Assembly: GCA_002104905.1 (NCBI GenBank)
Contig: MCFE01000126.1
Coordinates: forward strand, 62,001-126,000
Direction: 5' to 3'
DNA from: Basidiobolus meristosporus CBS 931.73
Lineage: Eukaryota; Basidiobolomycota; Basidiobolomycetes; Basidiobolales; Basidiobolaceae
Length of the DNA stretch: 64,000 nt
Part shown: positions 35,065 through 47,487 of the stretch, one piece after another
Numbering within the stretch: position 1 is the first letter of the stretch
Layout: the number at the start of each line of letters is the position of its first letter
Notes under the pieces: generated by a model
The model's input: the letters and a program-made list of their open reading frames with translations, nothing else
What the model was told of the DNA's origin: nothing
Database searches by the model: none
Program-made: the position numbers and the translations under genes

Positions 35065-36250
35065 GAGAGCTTGAAACAAGCAGAAATCAAGCATCAGGTT
35101 GCCTACAGAGTGCCAGCAAGGAACAAGCAGGCCAAAACAGTTGCATCAGAGCAGCATTCATCAAGGAGTAAACATAGTTTAATACAAGTACACAAAGTGT
35201 CAGTGAACAACCTAGCAGTGATAAAGGAAGAGTTAATGGGAAAAAGTACACTCAAGCCAGAGACAGTGAAGTGTGAGGAAAAGCTCTAGTTCTTTCCAGT
35301 TGACACTGTAAGCCCAGTCCAGACTGACTCTTATCATAGCTCAACAGAATGACAACAAGAAAACAGCTGTTTCCAAAAAAGTCGGAAGCAAAGCCAGTTG
35401 AGCATTACTCTTGTGAGGTAGATAAGTTTGCAGAGGTAGGCAATTTGTCTACCACAGCCTCCACATTTACCATTGTTGACAGAGTGGAGATCCCACTGAC
35501 ATACAAAGTAAGAATGTCAAGAATTCAAAAGGTTGTTACAATGCCTATCAGTGGAATTTTGGAACATTAATAGGCACTCCAAGAGGTTGCAGCACTTCTT
35601 CAAGGGCAGTGCTCATGAAAATGTACATGAATATTACAGGGACTTATTGCCAAGACTGGTAAATGAGGTGCTAGACCTTGCAGTGCTGGCTGAAGAACTC
35701 AATGTAAGGTAACCAGTGAATGAACAGCTGTATAAAGGTGTATGGTTCCTGCTAAAGTCATGGAAACAGAGCATTATAGCAGATATTCTTATTGGGTGAT
35801 GTATTTGTAGGTAGTTACTTATGGATTCTGGGGATAGGCTTGATGTTAGAGTAGGGTGTATGGACTTGTATAGGCAAATATAATTATAATTGAGAAACAA
35901 CTGAAGTTTTGACAGAAATAAATCAATTTGTGTGCATGAAAAGTAAGAGAAACAGTTGGGTCAGGAAGCTAAGGAGTGTGAAAATAAGGCAATAGCCAAT
36001 CAATGCACCAGTGTAGAATGTGGTAGAGTGTCTGGGTCCAGAAAGTGAGAAAGCCAGCAGCAGAACCAATCAAAAGCCACTTTTGTATTCTTGTGATGCA
36101 AAATTTTGACTAAATTTTTTGTGAAATTTGGGGTGCAATTATTTTTGGAAGATCTTTGCATGGTGTCCTGATGGGATCAATACCTGTTATTCACGGGTCT
36201 TGAAATCTGTGATGGCCTTTTGATGGGATCATCACAATGATTTTTCATAG
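35065..36250 (+). repeat. Unclassified repeat U, copy 1 (about 1.2 kb)
   Basis: It aligns with 52,900-53,805, and its last 200 bp also with 7,064-7,250. A broken coding sequence is visible. The copy at 53,036 reads SVEFWNINRLTKRLQHFF followed by NSSAHENILEYYKDLLQRL; here the same stretch is shifted. I do not recognise the protein. The upstream part (35,071-35,290) reads a lysine-rich frame. The 3' end is at or near CATAGGGA, after which unrelated copia sequences follow in each copy. Confidence 0.6.
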
Positions 36251-36264
36251 GGAAAGTAGAAAAG

Positions 36265-38160
36265 GAGTCTTTGTAGGCTATTGTGAAGACACTAAAGGGT
36301 AGAGAGTATATGATGGCAAAATGTATCAGCTGATCAAGTGTAGAGATACTATATTTGACAAGAACTCAGATTATTGATCCACCGCAATCATTGGCTGCTG
36401 ACTGATGATGCAATTACCACAAATGAAAAAGACTCCTACCTAATACCTACAGATACAGAAGAAAATTTGACTAGTTCCAGGCCAGAACCAACTATTGCAG
36501 CTAGGTAATCCACTAGAGTAAGAAAGGCCCCTGAATCTTAGAAGTAGACATCCAATGACCATGAAGAGGCTTATCTTGCCTTATGAGCCAAGCTTTGCAC
36601 AATCTGGAACTGGCAATGCACAATCCAGCTGCTACCATGTGACAATAAGCCATACAGGAGTAGTACCAACCACTGATCCAGGTAAAAACATGGGAACTGG
36701 TAGATTTACAAAATGGGCAAAAGTCGTAAGGATTTAGATGAGACTACAAGATCAATATAACTGCAAAAGTACTCTCAATTAGCAAAAAGCTAGATTGGTG
36801 GCTCAATGCTATTGCCAGATCCAGGGACTAGACTTAAGGAAACATTGGCCCTTGTAGCCAAGTTCACTTCTGTTGGGAAAGTTCTGGCCATTGCAGCTGT
36901 ACACAAGCTAGATCTACACCAAATGGACATCTATCAGCCTTGCTGCATTGGGTATCTGCCAGAAACTATATATATGTAGCAACCAGAAGGTTCTAGCCAA
37001 TCCAAAAGGCCCCTGTAAGATGTACACATCTAGAAATTTGTTGTGTGGACTTATGTAGGCACCTAGAGCTTGGCATAACAAGATAGAAGCATATGTAGAG
37101 GAGACTAGGTTCCTTTGCAGCACTGCGGATCACATTATATGTATGAAACCACTTAAATAGGCAATGATTGTTCTGGTACTTTGTGTGGGCAGCCTAGCTA
37201 TAGCTACAAGAGACCAGGATGCACTTGGATAAATCAGATCTTTTCAGAGAATATGTGATGAGAGACCATATAAAGTTAAGCTGATTTCTTAGAATTGAAT
37301 TTAAATCTGGCATACCTACATAAAATATTGCACAGAGATGGTCCAAGTATTTTGGGACTATTTTTAGGTGCTTGTTAATGAAAAATTATAAGCCTGCAAC
37401 AGCCCCCATGAACAAGAATCTAGAACTGAGCAAATCTCAGTCAGTTTTGGATGAAAACAGCTTAAATATGGACCAAATCTTTACCTATTAATTGAATGGC
37501 TGGTAGTCTCATATAGTTGATGGTTCCTGCAAGTCTATATATTGCAGTGGCAGTAGAAATATGTAGTCAACTTATGCAAATTGTGGATCTGATCAAATTA
37601 TAGCAGTCAAGCAAATATTCAGATATCTACAAGATACCATATAATGTGGTATTAGAATACCCTGGAGCAGCTAATAGGCAAAGACATGATGGTTATTGTG
37701 ATTCAGATTGGGGTGGGGATCTGATTGTTATATGCTCCATAACAAGTATATGTTTCTATATGGTGGTGCAGCAATCACCTGGAATTGCAAGAAACAAGTA
37801 ACTGTGGCCTACTCTACAACTGAAACAGAGTATATGGCTGCATGTCAAGCAACTAAGGAGGCTGCATGATTATAAAAGCTATGCAACAATATGTGCTTAA
37901 ATTTGAATGAACCAACATGTATTTACAAGGATAATCAAAGTTGTATTTCATCTGCTAGGAATACTGCCAATAATGCAGAACTAAGCATACAGATGTATAG
38001 CACCACTTTGTGATGGAAGCTATATAAGAAACTTTGTAGAGTTGCTTTACTTCCCAACTGACAGAATGGTGGCAGATATATTGACAACATTACCAGCTAG
38101 GACACAGTCTGTGAGTCTCAAAGAGATATTATGATTAAAAATTATTCAGGTGATCAGGAG
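36265..38160 (+). pseudogene. Ty1/copia family-2 pol relic (E9)
   Basis: It reads the hinge (FVGYCEDTKG at 36,275), RT (about 36,780-37,400) and RNase H (37,690-38,110, with GYCDSDWGGD, YSTTETEYMA and KDNQSCIS). The RT catalytic box is altered to a VLCVG-like segment (about 37,175). It aligns with E10. The 5' half of the element is absent. Confidence 0.8.
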
Positions 38161-38535
38161 TGTTGAAATATTGGCCTATTTAGTATCATTTGGCAGCTAA
38201 AGATTTACATAACAATTCTGGACTAGTCTCAGGCATTGTATGATTATATACAGTTCTATCATAGCCTCTCTCTTCCAGATCCATATCCATAGTTACTCCC
38301 ACTAGTCAAGATCAAATTATCACTTTTACTAACATTGTGTACTAACCTTGAAACTGTTAAAGAATACTCCTGAATGTTGAGAACACTCTTTACTTAGTGT
38401 TGCAGTTCTATTGCCTCTACAAAGGTATAAATACAGAACTTCTTTATAGATGAACAACAGTTCAGCTATTTTCATTATTTCTTGATGAGCTCCTTATATC
38501 CAAAGTACTTCTTAAATTGTCACATGCCTTGAGCT
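38161..38535 (+). repeat. 3' LTR of E9, copia family 2
   Basis: It starts TGTTGAAATATTGGCCTATTT, matching the family-2 LTR stub at 28,010-28,074. It contains GGTATAAATAC near 38,424 and ends near TAAATTGTCACA. Confidence 0.65.
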
Positions 38536-38539
38536 ACAT

Positions 38540-39716
38540 TTGCCTAATATCTGATGTTATTCCTTAGAAATAAACTAAATAGCCCAAACAAGACCATCAT
38601 AATATTGGCTGAAGTTCAAGTTCCAAGCTGCTGGTACTACAGTGGTGTCCCAACAAGATCTTCACGTCTGATCTGGATTGGATCCAACTACAAAATTAAA
38701 TTATTTTTGACAGAGTCTGAGAGTACCCAGCCACTGTTTAGAGATGAATTCCCCTAAGACAGAAGTACTAAGACTATTACCCTAAGCCAGTCTAAGTATA
38801 CTCAAGGAGAACTTAAGAATGACCAAATGGAAGACTTTGGACCAGCAGCTACCCTAATAGAGGCAAACCTTAATTTAATCAAATTTCAACTAAATCAAGT
38901 CTGCTTGGTGCCATCCAAAAGTCAGAATTCTCTTAACAATCTATGGCTGAGAGTCTGATGTATATACTGCTTGTAACATGTGCCAATATCTTGTATTCTG
39001 TGGGAGATGTCAGCTAGCATAATCAGAACTATGAATCTGAACATATTGCAGCAGTTAAGCAGATTTCTACACACTTTAAAGGAACTGCTAATATCTGTAT
39101 ACAATTTACCTATAAGGATTCAGAACAGGTCTTGATGAAAACTCTGATGCTGACTGGGAACAAGATTTAGTAGACAGTAGATCCACCACTGGATATAACT
39201 TTCTTTACCTTAAAGGAGCAGTTCTATGGAATTCAAGAGAGCAACCAACCATAATACTTTCTGCCACAGGGCAGAGTGTATGGCAGGCTATGAAGCAACA
39301 AGAAAAGCATTGTGGATCAGAAAGCACTTCAAAGATTGATGCTTATGCCAAAATATGACTATCACTTTATTTAAGTGTAATCATGGATGTATTTAATTTG
39401 GTAGAAAACTTTCCCTTCAGCCAAAAGTATCTTGGGCTATGAGGTTTTCCAAAAATATTTGAAAATCAATATTTAGTGCGTGCTAGTTAGTAATATAAAC
39501 ATGTTCCAGACAGCTCAGAACTCTTTTCTCTCAACCAAAATAAAATCTCCCACAAAAAGCTAAGCATATAAATGACCAAGTTATTTAATACAAGTTTATT
39601 ATATAAAATACCCCAAATGTCTCTAACTCTTCCAATCTTACATACCTCACACTACCATTTAAAATACTGTATTTGCTTACTCAAATCAACATCCAACTTT
39701 CCATGCAGGAAATTGG
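38540..39716 (+). pseudogene. Ty1/copia family-1 RT/RNase H relic (E12)
   Basis: From 38,750 it aligns with the RT end of E4 (AGAAGTACTAAGACTATTACC) through the RNase H segment around 39,300. It then degrades into sequence without a clear frame (39,420-39,716). Stops are frequent. Confidence 0.7.
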
Positions 39717-40063
39717 TGTGGTCAAAGTTTGTAATTTCATCTGAATATTCTACTAACTTAGCTGCTAGATGATTACCATCAAATCTCATAGAATACTGAC
39801 CAAATTTCTTGTTGGGATTTACTTATAGTATCTTCACCACAAAGCAGGTACCCAGAACATAAGAATTCTCAAAGTTATCCAAGCAGCCCCAAGCTTTACA
39901 CACATGTTTGTAGGACCTTCCTAAATCTACTCTATATGCTTATCATACTAAGACCATGTCAAAGTGTCAATACTACTTTTACATTCAATTAATCATTAAG
40001 TGAAACCCATATAATCTACTTGTCCTGCCAAGTACTTCCAATGCTTCCAAGACTCTTGAAATA
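39717..40063 (+). repeat. Copia family-1 LTR between E12 and E13
   Basis: This 347-bp LTR aligns end to end with the family LTR, with degenerate ends (TGTGGTCAAAG and CTTGAAATA). It serves as the 3' LTR of E12 or the 5' LTR of E13. A mutated primer-binding site (GATTATAAAGCC) follows. Confidence 0.75.
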
Positions 40064-41299
40064 GATTATAAAGCCTAAGCTGTCACTCTCTTCAATGTCT
40101 ACTACCACTATTACTGGAACTCTTACCTCTGTCAAAAAGCTGGATGGATCTGATTTCTAAGTGTAGAAGAGGAAGATGAAGATACTGCTACAAGAGAGTG
40201 GCCTCTAAGATATTGTCATGGGAGAGGAATGCCCTCCCTGAAATGTGGCAGAGGAAGCCTTAGAGCACCAGATGAAAGAAGAATGTATCTATAACTGCAT
40301 GTGCCTTAATGTTAAAGACAAATTGCTAATTCAATGCTGAAAAGTAAAGAATGCCTGGAAGGAACTAGAAGACACCTGCCAGTCATCCTCATCTGCTGCA
40401 AAAATGTAACTTTGACAAATATTTTCTACTACAAATATTCTACTAGGAGCAGAATTGCAAATTCCAATCAACAGATTAACCCTGTTGGTTGTTGAGATTT
40501 GATCTGTGGGTGTACCAACCAGTAATGAGGATATGATAGTAATAGCTCTGAGTAGCCTTTCAGACAGGGATCAGGGCCTTGTAGCAGTCCCAGAGTCCAT
40601 AACTGAAGATATGACCTTAGATTAAGCATATGAAAGGTTCCTGGAGGAAGAATAAAAAATAAAGTGCTAATCAGAAGAGAGAAGAAAATGCCTCAGTAAG
40701 CAATGATAACTACCAAAGAAGATACTAAAGACCCCTGAAACAAAGCAGCCACCTGTTTGTAACCGCTGCAAAAAAAGGACACACAGCTGACTAATGCCTC
40801 AAAAAGAGTGATAAGCAGCCCAAAAAGCCTTAATATGAAAATGCTGCAACAACTGAAGATACACTCATCATATTGGCACTATATATGACCACAAGCAATG
40901 ATTCCTCAGTGTGTTAAGCTGACTGTGGATTATCTCAACACTGTGCACACAAAAAGGAGCATCTACTCAATATCAAGAAATTCAAAAAAACAACAAGGCT
41001 CTCATCTGTGACAATAGAATACTTGATGCAGTTGGAGAAGTAACTATCCATGTAAGCCTTAGAAACAGTGAAGGAAGCCACATACCTACCTTCCAAAAAG
41101 TATACTATACACCAGAAATAGCCAAGGACATACTATCTGTAAGCAACGCTACTGCAGAAGGACTTTGTTTCAGCTTTGACACTACTGGAGGCAGGATCAC
41201 TGATTAAAATGGTGCCTATGTTGCTTTGAGTATCAGATATCAGAGTCTGCACAGGTTGAATTATATTTCATCATATCTGGAAGCCAGTATACTTAACTC
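40064..41299 (+). pseudogene. Ty1/copia family-1 gag-protease relic (E13)
   Basis: Gag starts after the primer-binding site relic (ATTTCTACTACCACTATTAC region) and runs to about 40,660. A knuckle remnant is near 40,760-40,800 and a protease/pre-integrase segment at 41,020-41,295. It ends abruptly where the minus-strand LTR of E5 begins at 41,300, so E5 inserted into it or recombined with it. Confidence 0.75.
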
Positions 41300-41648
41300 T
41301 GTTGTAAGAGTCTTGGAGATATTGGAAGTGATTGGGAGAACAAGTAGATTATGTGGTTTTCACTTAATGATTTATTGAATGTAAGGTAGTATTTTTACTT
41401 TTACATGGTCTTGGCATAGCAAACACTTAAAATAGGTTACAGAAGGTCCCAAGAACATGTGTGCAAAGTTTGGGGCTGTTTGGACAACTTTGAGAATTTT
41501 CATGTTCTTGGTACCTGGTATTTTGGTGAAAATATTCCAAGTAAATCCCAACAAGGAATTTGGTCAGTATTCTCTAGGATTTGAAGGTGAATGATCTAAG
41601 TGACTAAGTTAGGTGAATATTTAGGTGGAAATACAAATTTTTACAACG
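41300..41648 (-). repeat. 3' LTR of E5, copia family 1
   Basis: This is a 349-bp LTR on the minus strand. The expected terminal TGTTGTAA reads CGTTGTAA (first base changed). It is preceded by the GCTGAGTGGGAG polypurine tract. Confidence 0.88.
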
Positions 41649-44325
41649 CTCCCACTCAGCTAAATGTTCTTACTGACTAGTCCTAATTTTGACCTAAGAT
41701 ATTCAAACTTGTCTCTAGCTAATGGTTTGGTAAATATGTCTGCAATCATTTCATCTGTAGGACAGTAAACTAAGCTAACTAAGTTATTGTCTATAGCTTC
41801 ACGTATGAAATGATGTCTAATATCTATGTGCATTGTTCTAGCATGAAAAGTTGGATTTCTACCTAATTGTATACATCCTTGATTATCTTGAAATAAAGTA
41901 ATAGGTGTTTTTTGGCATAGGCCTAAATCTGTAAAAAGTTTTCTTAACCACATTGCTTCTTTTGTAGCTTCACAGGCTGCCATATACTCTGCCTCTGTGG
42001 TGGAAAGTATTACGGTTGGTTGCTTTCTTGAATTCCATGATATTGCTCCTTTACAGTAAAGAAAGGTGTATCCTGTGGTGGATCTTCTGTCTTCTAAATT
42101 TTGTCCCCAATCAGCATCAGAGTATCCCATAAGATCCTGTTCTGAATCCTTATAAGAGTATCTTAGGCAGATATCAGCAGTTCCTTTTAGGTATCTAAAA
42201 ATCTGCTTAACTGCTGCAATATGATCAGATCCATAGTTCAGATTATGTTGGCTGACAACTCCCACTGAATATGAGATATCTGGACGTGTTCCAAGCATGA
42301 TATACATCAGACTGCCAACCATAGATTGATAAGGAAAGTCAGGGCTTTCAGATGGCACCAACCTCACTTGATTTGGTTGAGTTTTGACCAAGTTAAGGTT
42401 TGTCTCCATTGGGGTAGCTGCCAGTTTACAGTCTTTCATTTGGTACTTCTTTAGTATATCTTGAATATACTTGGATTGGCTTAGGGTGATAGTCTGGGTA
42501 CTTCTGTCTATGGAGAGCTTAATTCCTAAGTAGTAACTAAGTTCTCCTAGATCGGACATCTTGAACTCCTTAGATAGGCTAGATTTAGTCTCTTCCAATG
42601 TTTCAAGGTTATTGGGGGCTATAATAAGATCATCCCCATATAGAGCTAATAGAGCTGGATTTGCTCTATCTGGCTTATAGTATATACTATAATCAGCATT
42701 ACTTCTTTTGAAACTCAGGGATTCCAAATAAGAATCTATCTTGCAATTCCAGGTTCTCAGTGATTGTTTGAGACCATATAGTGACTTTTTAAGCTTGCAG
42801 ACCAAATGGGGATTATCTTGGTCAACAAACCCATCAGGCTGGTCCATATACACGTCCTCATCAAGTTTTCTATTCAAAATGCAGTTTTTACATCCATTTG
42901 ATGAATAAAAAACTTATATTTGGCTGCAAAAGCCAATATTAATCTGATGGAATTAAACTTGGCTACCAGTGCAAAGGTCTCAGTATAGTCAAGTCCTTTT
43001 GTTTGAGAGTATCCTTTGGCTAAAAGTCGTGCTTTGTATCTTTCAATTGCACCATCAGCCTTGTATTTTGTCTTGAAGATCCATCTGTATATAATTGATT
43101 TTTGGTTGATTGGTAATTTGACTAAGTCCCAAGTTTGATTTTCCATCAGGGCCTGATTTTCCTCAGTCATTGCAGATCTCCAAAACTATGTCTGGGGGCT
43201 ATTTAGGGCCTCTTTTACAGTCTATGGTTCATCAATATGGACTGTATAGGCATAGGCTAAGTTTGTACCCTCATTGATATAGTAATTTGGGCTATTTCTT
43301 GTCTGATTGGATCTCCAGGCTTTTGATACTGGAATGGTCACTTCTGGGATATTCCTGGGCACTGATTCTGGCTGAACCATGGTTATAGAGTCCTCTGGAG
43401 TGAAAAAATTTTCATTGTTTTGCTCTGATTCAATCCTGACAATTGGTGGACTTGAGATCAAATTTTTGTCATCATCTGATGTCATTTTTTGTGAGAATTT
43501 TGAATTTTCATCAAACAACACATCCCTGGACTTGATCAGCTTCTTTGCTTTGGTATTGTAGAGTCTGTATGTCTTACTCTCATTGCAGTAGCCCAAAAAT
43601 ATGCATTTTACACTTTTCGGCTCAAATTTTGACTGATTTCCAGCCAGTTTTTTGGCATATGCTGTACACCCAAATATTCTTAGATGTTTTGCATTTGGTC
43701 TGGATCCATATCATGCTGCAAATAGAGTAGAATCACAAAGTATTCTATTATAACTCCTATTTTTAAGGTATACAGCAGTGGCAACTGATTCTGCCCAAAA
43801 ATCATAAGATAATTTTTGATCATGAATCATAGATCTTGCTATATCAATTATTGATCTGTTAGCTTGTTCTGCTACTCTACTTTGCTGTGGGGAGTATGGT
43901 ACAGTAGTCTCTTGCTTTATCCCATGAATTTTGCAGATGTGGATGAAGAGTTTTGAGGTATATTCTCCACCATTGTCAGAGCGTATTTTCTTGATTTTTC
44001 ACCAGCTTCTCTCTCCACCATGGCTTTAAACTCCCTGAGCTTAAACAGAGCTTCTTCCTTTCTCTCCATGAAGTAGACCCATGTGTATCTTGTATAATCA
44101 TCAATAAAAGTGATTAAATACTTCATCCCACCTAAGGATAAACTTTGCATAGGTCCACACAGATCTGAGTGAGTTAGATCTAATTTTTTCTTAGTTTTGA
44201 TTAGTCCAGAGATCTTGAACGGTTGTCTGGCTTGTTTCCCATATATGCAGGCTTCACAGTGCTCCAAATTGGCTGGGGGATCAATTTTCACTCCAGAAAT
44301 TAGCTGATCTTTGATCATTTGGAGT
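41649..44325 (-). pseudogene. Ty1/copia family-1 pol (E5), integrase to RNase H, best preserved
   Basis: From 44,325 downward the minus strand reads pre-integrase and integrase (44,318-43,620: HCEACIYGKQARQPF, THSDLCGP and FIDDYTRYTWVYF), hinge (43,596-43,222), early RT (43,170-42,874), and RT plus RNase H (42,877-41,660, 405 codons). A T is missing from a run of five at about 42,878 (compare 20,857), which shifts the frame between the two RT parts. The catalytic tetrad reads YGDD instead of YVDD. The element is cut off at 44,325, where an inverted relic begins; gag and the 5' LTR are missing. Confidence 0.9.
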
Positions 44326-44344
44326 AAAAGTTGATCCCCCTGCT

Positions 44345-45660
44345 AGTTTGAAGCACTAAAGAGCCTGCACAGAGTGGAAAAAAGTCACACAACCATTCAA
44401 GAGTTTGGGTTAATCAAAACTCAGAGTAAATTAGATCAAATTCACTCAGATCTGTGTGGACCTATGCAAACTTTATCTTTAGGCAGGATGAAGTATTTAA
44501 TTACATTTATTGATGATTATACTAGGCACACATGGGTCTACTTCATAAAAAGAATGGAAGAAGCTCTGTCTAAGCTTAGGGAGCTCAAAACCATGGTGTA
44601 GAGTGAAATCTGAAAAATCAAGAAAATATACTCTGACAATGATGGGGAATATAGCTCAATATTCTACATCCACTTCTGCAAAACTCATAGCATAAAGCAA
44701 GAGAGCACTGTATCATAATCTTCACAGCAGAATGCAGTGGCAGAACATCTAAGCAGATCAATAATTCATATGGCCAGTTTGATGATCTGCGATCAGAAAT
44801 TATCCTATTATTTTGGGCAGTATCAGTTGCCACAGCTGTATACCTTAGAAGTAGGAGTTAAAACAGAGTACTCTGTAATTCTACCACATCTGAAGTGTAG
44901 TATGGATACATACCAAGTGCAAAATGTCTAAGTGTATTTGGGTGTATATCATATGCTAAGATACTGTCTGAAAATCAGTGAAAACTTGATCCAAAAAGTG
45001 TAAGATCCATATCTTAGGCTACTATGGTGAATGTAAAGCATACAAACTCAAAAATACCAAAGAAAAGAAGCTGATAAGGCTCACAAATGTGTTGCTTATT
45101 AATTTTTAAATCATTTATAAGAAATTCAATTCAATGATAGCATAAATCTGATCCCAAGTCCATGGAATCTGTGCAGAAGAATGAGAGTTCTTTTACTCCA
45201 GAGGACTCTACAACTATGGTTCATTCTGAATCAGTGCCCTGGAATATTCCAGAAGTGATCATCCTAGTATCATAAACCAGGAGATCCAACTGGACTACAA
45301 ATATCCCTACTCAAAGACTTGAACCCTCAAGCTTAAAAGGCTACCTGGTCTAAAAGGATTGAGTTTACCAATTTCTCTAAGTAGGCACATTACTCCCCCC
45401 ACAAGTAGGGTGATCCAATCCTTTCCCCTCTCCCACTATGCTTTCCCCATTAGGGGGGTCAAATTGCCTTGGTGGATCCCTCCAGATTGTCAGGACTGGT
45501 AGGTCCAGTTCTATTAGCTCTACATGATGACCAGTTTTACTATAGCCACCAACAATCAAGAAACCATGGAAGAGACTAAATCCAGCCTAAATGCAGAGTT
45601 TAACATGTCCAATCAGGAAAACTGAGTTACTACCTATGAATTAAGCTCTAGACAGACTAC
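44345..45660 (+). pseudogene. Ty1/copia family-1 pol relic (E6), upstream part
   Basis: It reads pre-integrase and integrase from about 44,370 (DQIHSDLCGPMQ, FIDDYTRHTWVYF), then degenerate integrase C-terminus and hinge to about 45,285. After an unrelated insert (45,286-45,505) the RT continues (TCTATTAGCTCTACATGATGACC) to the solo LTR at 45,661. It lies head to head with E5. Confidence 0.78.
45286..45505 (-). other. Insert with a tRNA-Leu-like relic, possibly organellar DNA
   Basis: This insert breaks the copia hinge/RT and is richer in C runs than its surroundings. On the minus strand, 45,386-45,306 can be drawn as a tRNA: acceptor CCTACT pairs with AGTAGG, a D-arm contains AAATTGGTAAACTC, and a TTTTAGAC loop gives a TAG (Leu) anticodon. 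A long variable arm and a T-arm with GGTTCAAGTCT follow. The anticodon stem has two mismatched pairs next to the loop. The AAATTGGTARAC and GGGTTCAAGTC features resemble bacterial or organellar tRNA-Leu. A mitochondrial insertion is an inference. Confidence 0.4.
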
Positions 45661-46000
45661 TGTTGTAAAAATTCATATTTCCACCTAAATATTCACCTAA
45701 CTTAGTCACTTAGATCATTACCTTCAGATCCTAGAAAACACTGACTAAACTCCTTGATGGGATTTACAAAGAACATTTTCACCAAAATACCAGGTACCCA
45801 GAACATGCAATTGCTGAAAGTTGTCCAAACAGCCCCAAACTCTGCACACATGTTCTTGGGACCTTCCTTAATCTACTCTATGTGCTTGTTATGCCAAGAC
45901 CATGTAAAAGTATGGATACTACTATTAAATTCAATAAATCATTAAGTGAAAACCACACAATCTATTTATCACTTACAGAATCTCCAAGACTCTTACAACA
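45661..46000 (+). mobile_element. Solo LTR of copia family 1 with TSD
   Basis: A single 340-bp LTR (TGTTGTAAAA...CTTACAACA) is flanked by ACTAC on both sides (45,656-45,660 and 46,001-46,005). Without it the surrounding E6 RT sequence joins as GACTACTACCCTACACCAG, matching GACTATTACCCTAAGCCAA in E4. It is therefore a solo LTR left by LTR-LTR recombination of an element inserted in E6. Confidence 0.9.
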
Positions 46001-46005
46001 ACTAC

Positions 46006-46465
46006 TACCCTACACCAGTCCATGTATATTCAAGAAATACTTAGGAAGTATCAAATGAAAGACTGTAGACTGGCTGCTACCTAATGGAGACAAACCTCAC
46101 TTAGACAAAACTCAGCTAGAGGCAGAGTATATGGCAGCCTGTGAGGCTACAAAAAAAGCAATGTGGTTAAGAAAGCTTTTTACAGATGTAGGTCTATGTC
46201 AAGAAATGCCTATTACTTTATTTCAAGATAATCAAGGATGTATAAAATTAGGTAGAAATTCAACTTTTCATGCTAGAACTAAGCACAAAGATATTAGACA
46301 TCATTTCATACATGAAACTATAGAGAATATCTTAGTTAGCTTAGTTTACTGACCTTCAGATGAAATGATTGCAGACAATTTTACCAAGCCATTAGCTAGA
46401 GACAAATTTGAATATCTTAGTTCAAACTTAGGACTAGTCAGTTTGAACACTTAGCTGAGTGGGAG
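46006..46465 (+). pseudogene. Copia relic E6, RT/RNase H end
   Basis: A short RT piece (46,006-46,115) is joined by a deletion to RNase H (46,119-46,455: EYMAACEATKKAMWLRKLF, FQDNQGCIKLG). The join removes about 570 bp relative to E4. Confidence 0.8.
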
Positions 46466-46813
46466 TGCTGTAAAAGTTCAAATTTCCACCTAATATTCAC
46501 CTAACTTAGTCACTTAGATCATTACCTTCAAATCCTAGAGAATACTGACCAAATTCCATGCCAGGATTTATTTAGAATATTTTTACCAAAATACCAGGTA
46601 CCCAGAACATGAAGATTCTCAAGGTTGTCCTCAGAGCCCCAAACTTTGCATGCATGCTCTTGGGAGCTTCCAAAATCTATTCTACATGTTTGCTATGCCA
46701 AGAACATGTAAAAAATATTTAACTACTGTTATATTTGGTAAGTCATTGGGTACAAAACACATAATATACTTACTCTCCCATTGACTTCAAATGCATCTGA
46801 GACACTTACAGCA
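46466..46813 (+). repeat. 3' LTR of E6, copia family 1
   Basis: A 348-bp LTR with mutated ends (TGCTGTAAAAG and CTTACAGCA), preceded by GCTGAGTGGGAG. Confidence 0.8.
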
Positions 46814-47125
46814 TTTAGGAGGGCATTCTACTCCTATAGGAACATCCCAAAGACCTCTTTCCTATGGCAGCAGCATTATCTTTACCCTCCCAACTTATTA
46901 GTCAGATTCCTCTAACTTTTCAGCAGAGAAAAACTCTAGTAATAGCAGTGGTGGTGGACAACTTTGAGAGATTTCATCTTCTGGTGCCTGATGTTTGGCA
47001 AACATATTGTAAGTAAAGCTCAACAATGATTTGGTCAGAATTCTCTAAGATTTGTGGGTTAATATCCCAGTGACAATGCTTAGTGGATATTTAGGTGTAA
47101 TTATAAGCTTTGAAATTCAGGGATG
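46814..47125 (-). pseudogene. Copia gag start and partial LTR (E7)
   Basis: On the minus strand, 47,125-46,957 is the first half of a family-1 LTR. It is joined directly to the gag N-terminus (46,950-46,815, with SAEKL-type sequence), so the rest of the LTR and the primer-binding site are deleted. Confidence 0.65.
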
Positions 47126-47487
47126 TACTGTTTATTAAAAATTCAAAACTTCACACCAAAGTTGTTCAGCAATGACAAAAATTCAATTCCAAGTACACAT
47201 AAATTTGTGATATATTCAGTGTGGCACAACAAAAATTCTTTCTTTCCAGAGGACTCTACAGCCCAGGTTTAGCATGAAACAACACCTTAGAAGATCCCAG
47301 AAGTTATCATTACAGTATCACCAAGCAGGAGAACCAGCTAGATAACAAATAGCCTAAGTTGCTATATTATCAAGAGTACCTAGCTATGCCTATTCAGTCC
47401 AAATTGATGATCACAAGAACGTAAAGTTGTTGTAAAAGTCTTGGAGATTCTGTAAGTGATAAATAGATTATGTGGTTTACACTAAGT
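47126..47487. repeat. Mixed copia fragments
   Basis: Positions 47,225-47,425 are a plus-strand hinge piece (AGAGGACTCTACAGCC... to CTATGCCTATTCAGTCC). Positions 47,431-47,487 are the last bases of a minus-strand family-1 LTR. The stretch 47,126-47,224 is unassigned. Confidence 0.55.
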
